From Clostridiales bacterium (GTDB lineage Bacteria > Bacillota > Clostridia > Christensenellales > Pumilibacteraceae): a stretch of DNA of 48,574 nt. The notes under the pieces were generated by a model. It was not told the DNA's origin. It did no database searches and saw nothing but the letters and a program-made list of their open reading frames with translations. Made by a program: the position numbers and the translations under genes. The stretch's first letter is position 1; each line of letters starts with the position of its first letter. The DNA lies in NCBI GenBank assembly GCA_022508365.1, contig JAFLVH010000005.1, positions 1 through 48,574 of the forward strand, written 5' to 3'. Below, piece after piece: positions 43,812 to 48,574 of this stretch.

Positions 43812-45224
43812 ATGGAAGCGGCACAAAAAATTCTTGATAAGTTTTCTACGCCCGACATTGTGTTTGTGCACGAACTAAAGTGCGGAAAGACGTCGGGCGC
43901 GCTCATTGTTCATCACGATTTATCCAATGCGACCGCTGCAAGAGCGGTCATTTACGCATTGGAGCATTGTGCCGAAAAGCTGGAAAAGTTGGAGGACTTT
44001 TGCAGGTATGCTCTCCTCGAATACGACGTAATAGTCACCACAGACATAGCCGACTGCACAAACAAGCTGCTTAGCGGCGATATGCTGCTGTGCATTGAGG
44101 GCGAGGATCGTTACGTCATTATCGATGCGCGCATGTACACGACGCGCGGCATAACCGAGCCGCCCACCGAAACGGTTATGCGCGGACCGCGCGAAGGCTT
44201 TATAGAGGACCTAAAGACAAATCTGTCGTTATTGGAGCGGCGGCTTAAAACGCCGGACTTTGCCGTGGAGCACATGGAGATAGGCAGGCGAAGCAATACG
44301 TCCGTTGCGCTGTGCTATATAAGCTCTATCGCCGATCAAAAGGTGATAAAAAACGTCAAAAAGCGGCTTAGCAAAATTGATATAGACGGCATTACGGACA
44401 GCCACTATCTGGTGCATTATATTGAGGAAAAACCGCTGTCGCTGTTCAATCAGGTCGGCATAAGCGAAAAGCCTGACATAGTGGCGGCAAAGCTACTCGA
44501 GGGGCGTGTGGCGATAATTGTGGACGGCACGCCAATGGTGGTGACGGTGCCGTTTGTTCTGGTGGAAGAATTCCAGTCGGGCGAGGATTATTACCAGCGC
44601 TCCGCTTACGGCACGTTTATAAGGCTTTTAAGATACGCTGGGCTTATCCTTGCGCTGCTTCTGCCCGGACTGTACGTTGCGCTGCAAAACTTCCACTACG
44701 CGCTGATCCCGGTGCGGTTTATGGTTACGCTTATGACGGCGATTAAGGGTCTGCCGCTCTCGCCGCTTGCCGAAATGGTGTTTGTTATACTGCTGTTTGA
44801 AATTATAAGGGAGGCGAGCGTGCGCATGCCGCGCGCGGTCGGTATGGCAATGAGCATTGTGGGGGCATTGGTGCTGGGCGAGACGGCTGTAAACGCCGGG
44901 ATAATAAGCTCGCCGGCGGTTATGGTGACGGCGTTAAGCTCGATTGCGCTTTTTACCGTGCCGTCCATGATAGGCCCGATGAGCGTGTTAAGAATAGCTT
45001 TCACCGTTATCGGCGGGCTTTGCGGACTGTTCGGGCTTATTCTTGCAGTGCTGTTTACTCTGCATTATGTCTGTTCGCTCAACGCGTACGATGCGCCGTA
45101 CCTTGCGCCGTTTGCGCCGCTTGTGTATTCCGACTTTAAGGACGCGATAGAAAGAGGCCCTATTTCCGCAATGAAAAAACGGCCGAGGAGCATACCTAAC
45201 AGCAACCCGACTAGGCAGGCTTAA
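43812..45224 (+). CDS. gerAA: Spore germination receptor subunit A (GerA family)
   Basis: 470 residues. GerA-family proteins sit in the spore inner membrane and with the B and C subunits sense germinants. N-terminal soluble domain (about 1-270) with the family stretch ...MRGPREGFIEDLKTNLSLLERRLK...; then membrane segments from about 285, including PVRFMVTLMTAIKGLPLSPLAEM and EIIREASVRMPRAVGMAMSIVGALVLGETAVNAGIISSP in pieces typical of the family. The ATG at 43812 has no Shine-Dalgarno and lies 5 nt after a sigma-G-like -10, so it may be leaderless; an earlier in-frame start would lie upstream of that promoter. The next gene starts 2 nt after its stop. Confidence 0.93.
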   Translation: MEAAQKILDKFSTPDIVFVHELKCGKTSGALIVHHDLSNATAARAVIYALEHCAEKLEKLEDFCRYALLEYDVIVTTDIADCTNKLLSGDMLLCIEGEDRYVIIDARMYTTRGITEPPTETVMRGPREGFIEDLKTNLSLLERRLKTPDFAVEHMEIGRRSNTSVALCYISSIADQKVIKNVKKRLSKIDIDGITDSHYLVHYIEEKPLSLFNQVGISEKPDIVAAKLLEGRVAIIVDGTPMVVTVPFVLVEEFQSGEDYYQRSAYGTFIRLLRYAGLILALLLPGLYVALQNFHYALIPVRFMVTLMTAIKGLPLSPLAEMVFVILLFEIIREASVRMPRAVGMAMSIVGALVLGETAVNAGIISSPAVMVTALSSIALFTVPSMIGPMSVLRIAFTVIGGLCGLFGLILAVLFTLHYVCSLNAYDAPYLAPFAPLVYSDFKDAIERGPISAMKKRPRSIPNSNPTRQA

Positions 45225-45226
45225 GG

Positions 45227-46456
45227 GTGCGGCGCAAAACTAAGCGCTTACATATGAATTCCGCAACACAACAACAGAGCAATACCCAATTCGATAGTGA
45301 AGCCACACAAAACGCAGGCGCCACAAATACTCGCGAAACCAAACAGACTACAGGCAAGCAGCTTGTCGCCATAATATTTATCCTTGCCATGGCGACAAAG
45401 ATGTTTTTGCTGCCGATATTTCTCATACAAGCGACGGGACGGGATGGATATATCATACTTTCGGTGTACGGCGCGTTCGATCTTATTACGCTCATTCCCA
45501 TGCTGATAGCGATACGTATATGCGACGTGGATATATTTGAACTGCTATCGTCCGTGTTGGGCAGGGTGGGCGCAAAAATCGCTGTGGTTTTTATTTGGCT
45601 GTTTTTGCTGTTTAAATTGAATACTGCCGTTTCCGAAATACTCACGTTTTACGGCACAAATGTTTTAAGCGATTTTAATACGTCCATGATGCTGATTGTT
45701 CTGCTTGCGTTTTTGGCGGCGACGGGCGCGCACACTCTTAGGGCATTAAGCAGGCTTAACGAAATTTTGGTGCCGGTGATTGTGCTGTGCCTTGCCGTGC
45801 TTGTCGCTATAGTCATAATGACGGGGTTTGACCTGTGCAACATTTTTCCTGCGGTTGCGGACAAAAAAGGCTTTTCGGACGCGCTGGTAAAACACCCTGC
45901 CTGGGTGGGGGATTTTACACCGCTTTTGCTGTTTATCGGCAGGACAAAAACAAAAAAGCATACCTGGTGCTTTGCCGCCGGGTCGGGCGTTATCGGGACG
46001 ACGGTAGCCGTGTTCTTTGCGATTGCGCTGTCGGCGGCGTTCGGCAATGTGCCAACGTATGTGGACGCTTCCACCAACATTTCCAATATACTCCAGTTTT
46101 CGGTGGGAAACGTGTACGGAAGACTGGACATGTTTTCGTCCATCTTATGGAGTGTGTCGGTGTTTATAGAGGCGGCGCTGTTCTTTTACGCAACATGTAG
46201 GTGCGCGTCGTTTGTAGTCGGCAAACCCGCACATCTTGTTATCTCGCTGTGTACGTGCGTCATAGTGTACGTGGTGCAGGTTTTTGCGCTGACAGACCCG
46301 ATGATTTTTTCTGTAGCTGTCACGTCCAAGCTTTGCGCGATTGCAACGCCTATTCTTGCGGCGGTGTTGCCGCTGTTAGCGCTTGTTTGCGCAGTAGTAT
46401 ATAATACAAAGCACAAAAAACCGAGCGCGGAGGAGGAGCAAAATGCAGGCGAGTAA
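45227..46456 (+). CDS. gerAB: Spore germination receptor subunit B (permease)
   Basis: 409 residues from a GTG at 45227, just after the subunit A stop, with GGCAGG about 8 nt upstream; an ATG nine codons later is the alternative. After a polar, Gln/Thr-rich N-terminus of about 45 residues there are about ten membrane segments of the endospore germination permease family (APC superfamily fold): QLVAIIFILAMATKMFLLPI, DGYIILSVYGAFDLITLIP, and so on. This subunit binds the germinant amino acid or nucleoside in B. subtilis. Its end overlaps the start of subunit C by 14 nt, showing tight coupling. Confidence 0.9.
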   Translation: MRRKTKRLHMNSATQQQSNTQFDSEATQNAGATNTRETKQTTGKQLVAIIFILAMATKMFLLPIFLIQATGRDGYIILSVYGAFDLITLIPMLIAIRICDVDIFELLSSVLGRVGAKIAVVFIWLFLLFKLNTAVSEILTFYGTNVLSDFNTSMMLIVLLAFLAATGAHTLRALSRLNEILVPVIVLCLAVLVAIVIMTGFDLCNIFPAVADKKGFSDALVKHPAWVGDFTPLLLFIGRTKTKKHTWCFAAGSGVIGTTVAVFFAIALSAAFGNVPTYVDASTNISNILQFSVGNVYGRLDMFSSILWSVSVFIEAALFFYATCRCASFVVGKPAHLVISLCTCVIVYVVQVFALTDPMIFSVAVTSKLCAIATPILAAVLPLLALVCAVVYNTKHKKPSAEEEQNAGE

Positions 46457-47636
46457 AAAGCTTTTGATATACAAGGTGCTGCTGTTTGTGTTTGCCTTTT
46501 TTATAGCGTTTTTGCCGTCCACTACGCTCAGAAACAAGGAGGTTAACAGCCGCGTGATTGTGGGCATTTTGGGACTGGACGGCGGCGATAAAATAAGCAT
46601 AACCGCCCAGTACGTAATGCCAACGGAGGCGCAGGGCACAACCGGCAAGGATACCGTGACGGTGGAAGGCGAAACATTGGATGCGGCGGCGGAGGCGCTT
46701 AACACCGCGCTCGGACGGCGCGTGGAGCTTGGGCACTGCTCCATGGTGATAGTGGGCAGCGAAACTAAACCCGAGCAGCTGGGCTCGCTATTAAGTGCAA
46801 CCGACGTTACCGCCGACGTGTGGATGGCGGCGGCGGAAGGCAAAGCCAAGGACTTGATCGGCGATCTTACCGACTTTATGAAAAAGACCGGGGCTACCGA
46901 CGCAGACTTTATCGCGTACAGCGCGCGAAAAGCGCACATAGCCACAAACACGCTTTTAGGCTTTTTATCCGACATCAACAGCGCGTCCAAAACCGCGTAT
47001 ATTCCGCTTGTGGAAATGCAGACCGAGCCTAAAGAGGAAGGCGGAGGCGGCGGCTCGGGAGATAGTTCGGGCGGCGGCTCGGGCGGAAGTCAACAAGGCG
47101 GTGGCGGACAAAGCGGCGGAGAGAAAAAGGAAGAGCAAAAGGGCATGAAGGTGGAAAAGCTTGCCGTGTACGGAGAAAAGGGGCGAGTTTGCGTATTGGA
47201 CTCCACTTCCGCGCGCGGCGTGGCGTGGGTGAGTGCGCCGGTGGAAAAGGGTACGGTGTGTTCGGACGTTGAGTTTGAGGGCGAAACGATAAAGGGCGTA
47301 TGCGGCAGGCTTCTTAAAAAGCGGACGTCGGTAAAAGTTGACGCAAAAAACAACGTTGCCACAATCAAGGTCAAGGCGTATATCGAACCGCACGGCGACA
47401 AGTTTAACAGGCTGTACGCGACAAACAGCAAAAAGGCGGACGAGGCGCTTGTAAAAGGTTATACCGAAAAGATAAGGCGCGAGGTGGAAAGCGCATACCG
47501 CGACTGCCTGGCGGCAAACGTCGATCCGATGTTCATAGGCAGGGAGGCGTTCCGCTATCATCCAGATTTCTATAAAAACGAGTATAATTACCAAAGCATC
47601 GAAGTAAAGTATGACATAGAAATTGCGTTAAAGTAA
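46443..47636 (+). CDS. gerAC: Spore germination receptor subunit C (Ger(x)C family), no lipobox
   Basis: 397 residues. The layout is that of GerAC: an N-terminal membrane segment (KVLLFVFAFFIAFLPS), domain 1 (VNSRVIVGILGLDGGD...), and a C-terminal domain ending KNEYNYQSIEVKYDIEIALK with GYTEKIRREVESAYRDC just before. Known GerAC proteins are lipoproteins with a Cys at the end of the signal; here that region has no Cys, so the protein is probably held by an uncleaved anchor. A 30-residue Gly/Ser-rich linker (about 200-230) between the domains is also unusual. The start overlaps subunit B; the GGAGGAGC ribosome site lies inside it. Confidence 0.88.
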   Translation: MQASKKLLIYKVLLFVFAFFIAFLPSTTLRNKEVNSRVIVGILGLDGGDKISITAQYVMPTEAQGTTGKDTVTVEGETLDAAAEALNTALGRRVELGHCSMVIVGSETKPEQLGSLLSATDVTADVWMAAAEGKAKDLIGDLTDFMKKTGATDADFIAYSARKAHIATNTLLGFLSDINSASKTAYIPLVEMQTEPKEEGGGGGSGDSSGGGSGGSQQGGGGQSGGEKKEEQKGMKVEKLAVYGEKGRVCVLDSTSARGVAWVSAPVEKGTVCSDVEFEGETIKGVCGRLLKKRTSVKVDAKNNVATIKVKAYIEPHGDKFNRLYATNSKKADEALVKGYTEKIRREVESAYRDCLAANVDPMFIGREAFRYHPDFYKNEYNYQSIEVKYDIEIALK

Positions 47637-47664
47637 AGAATAATTTTTGATTTGCAGCTTGATA

Positions 47665-47693
47665 TTGACATAGTGTTCACGTTATGATATACT
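47665..47693 (+). promoter_or_regulatory. Consensus promoter of the 47722 lipoprotein gene
   Basis: TTGACA (47665-47670), 17-bp spacer, TATACT (47688-47693). Confidence 0.85.
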
Positions 47694-47721
47694 TCCATTA
47701 ACCATTTGGGAGCGTGTTAAC

Positions 47722-48411
47722 ATGGCGGAAAATATCATGAAAAAAGCAAAATCCAAATTGCCTTTAATCATATTGGTTATTACGGCAATATGTGTCTGTT
47801 TTGCTTTGATAGGCTGCAACAATGATAATACGCTTGACGACGTGACAAACGTCGCGCGGGATAAGTTCGGTTGCACTAAAATTCTGTGGTTGAATCTCGC
47901 TTCGTATGATAATAACGTCGGCGGCTGTGATGTACCTATGGAAGGCGGGTACTATGCTATAGGTTTGGACAAGGACGGAAACGAGGTGTACATTGTCGTG
48001 CCTAAGTGTAAGTCCGATAAAATTAAAGCTGCGACGTTTGCTTGGCCGTTTGACTACACATTTTCCCAAATAGCAAAGGTGTATTCTCAATACGGCTATA
48101 AATATTCCGATGGGATAGAGGGGCATGAGGAAGATTATTGCTATTCACATAGCGGAATAGACATCCGCATGCTTGACACCGAATATAGGGTTAAAACTCA
48201 GCTAAAATCTTTCGGCGATGCGGATGAATTGTACGAAAAGCTCGATATCAAGCTTATGTTTGAATTTTCGTTTAAATCCCGAGAATTGGGTATAGGTTAT
48301 TACTATCTTGTGCAAGAGGACGGGCTGTTTAAAATGTACGAAGTTTTAAATAAAGACTACCGAAATTTTACCGTTACGACATTTGATAAAGACGGAAATA
48401 CTTTAGAGTAA
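47722..48411 (+). CDS. Putative lipoprotein, function unknown
   Basis: 229 residues. A basic start, a hydrophobic stretch (LPLIILVITAICVCFALIGC) and a lipobox LIGC (Cys32) mark a membrane-anchored lipoprotein. The exported part is rich in aromatic residues and contains FKSRELGIGYYYLVQEDGLFKMYE; I do not recognise a family. The ATG at 47722 has TTGGGAGCG upstream; an ATG five codons later is possible. Base composition is more AT-rich than the ger operon. It has its own consensus promoter, so it is not part of that operon. rpsU follows with a separate promoter. Confidence 0.7.
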   Translation: MAENIMKKAKSKLPLIILVITAICVCFALIGCNNDNTLDDVTNVARDKFGCTKILWLNLASYDNNVGGCDVPMEGGYYAIGLDKDGNEVYIVVPKCKSDKIKAATFAWPFDYTFSQIAKVYSQYGYKYSDGIEGHEEDYCYSHSGIDIRMLDTEYRVKTQLKSFGDADELYEKLDIKLMFEFSFKSRELGIGYYYLVQEDGLFKMYEVLNKDYRNFTVTTFDKDGNTLE

Positions 48412-48424
48412 TACAAAAAAACAG

Positions 48425-48453
48425 TTGACAAAGGCAAAATGATAGGATATAAT
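48425..48453 (+). promoter_or_regulatory. Consensus promoter of rpsU
   Basis: TTGACA (48425-48430), 17-bp spacer, TATAAT (48448-48453). Confidence 0.85.
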
Positions 48454-48504
48454 AATTAGGCTGATAAGCAAATCGGAGTTCTCGGAACGAAGGAGGTGTG
48501 AATA

Positions 48505-48574
48505 ATGGCAGTAATCCGCGTAGGCGAAAACGAATCGCTCGACAGCGCACTCAAGCGTTTTAAGCGCAAGTGCC
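48505..48574 (+). CDS. rpsU: 30S ribosomal protein S21, N-terminal part (cut by window end)
   Basis: The visible 23 codons read MAVIRVGENESLDSALKRFK followed by RKC, a textbook S21 N-terminus. S21 is a small basic protein of the 30S platform needed for initiation on mRNAs with a Shine-Dalgarno. AAGGAGGTGTG before the ATG is an extended ribosome site. The remaining 30-40 residues lie beyond the window; in Clostridia a GatB/YqeY-domain gene often follows. Confidence 0.95.
   Translation, partial: MAVIRVGENESLDSALKRFKRKC

Overview
The window reads as a chromosomal segment of an anaerobic, endospore-forming Bacillota, most likely an uncultured Clostridia/Christensenellales-type gut bacterium. The evidence is fermentative metabolism (AdhE, pyruvate:ferredoxin oxidoreductase), HPr kinase, WhiA, a C+ zinc-type L31, SpoIIQ, a GerA-type germinant receptor operon, and gene orders typical of Clostridia (rpmE-DUF1385-prmC-prfA; uvrC-hprK-murB-whiA-dnaE-pfkA). 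There is no prophage, insertion sequence or CRISPR array. Most of the window is housekeeping, but several genes are unusual.

Layout. 1-1500: left-edge fragment of a GyrI-like effector-binding protein, a small coding remnant and an aldo/keto reductase (minus strand). 1.5-5 kb: adhE with an APH-type phosphotransferase. 5-6.1 kb: a small secreted/anchored protein and spoIIQ. 6.3-7.3 kb: an MDR dehydrogenase that has lost its catalytic zinc ligands. 7.4-10.6 kb: rpmE, a DUF1385(YqhQ)-PrmC fusion, and prfA, so release factor 1 sits beside the enzyme that methylates it. 10.6-14.4 kb: rtcB, guaD, then an AT-rich accessory patch with a stand-alone TIR-like protein, a 109-bp imperfect inverted repeat, a hairpin array and tRNA-Val(GAC). 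14.4-19.2 kb: dtd, queH, a UvrC-HAD phosphatase fusion and hprK. 19.3-21.1 kb (minus): diacylglycerol-kinase-like enzyme and a Fic-fold protein with a broken Fic motif. 21.2-28.5 kb: murB, a PHP hydrolase, whiA, dnaE, pfkA. 28.6-33 kb: small membrane protein, fba, M29 aminopeptidase, YcxB-like protein, gap. 33.1-38.4 kb: CotH-kinase lipoprotein, then three zinc-ribbon proteins around an RpoD-like sigma factor. 38.5-42 kb: PFOR. 42.2-43.7 kb: short gatC and gatA without gatB. 43.8-47.6 kb: gerA-B-C operon. End: a lipoprotein and the start of rpsU.

How it works together: pfkA, fba and gap supply glycolysis; PFOR and AdhE carry pyruvate to acetyl-CoA and ethanol. spoIIQ and the ger operon mark sporulation and germination, and both have upstream sequences resembling sigma-F and sigma-G promoters. 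Vegetative promoters are very clear and almost all have a 17-bp spacer.

Most notable: (1) two in-frame fusions, DUF1385-PrmC and UvrC-HAD, each with clean domain junctions; (2) a set of genes (AKR, dtd, Fic-like, CotH, perhaps gerA and the 5009 gene) whose ATG lies 5-7 nt after the -10 box and which lack a Shine-Dalgarno, so they are probably leaderless; (3) a short AT-rich element placed directly after the stop codons of three genes; (4) the TIR-like orphan in the accessory patch. Function calls rest on motif reading only; no searches were run.
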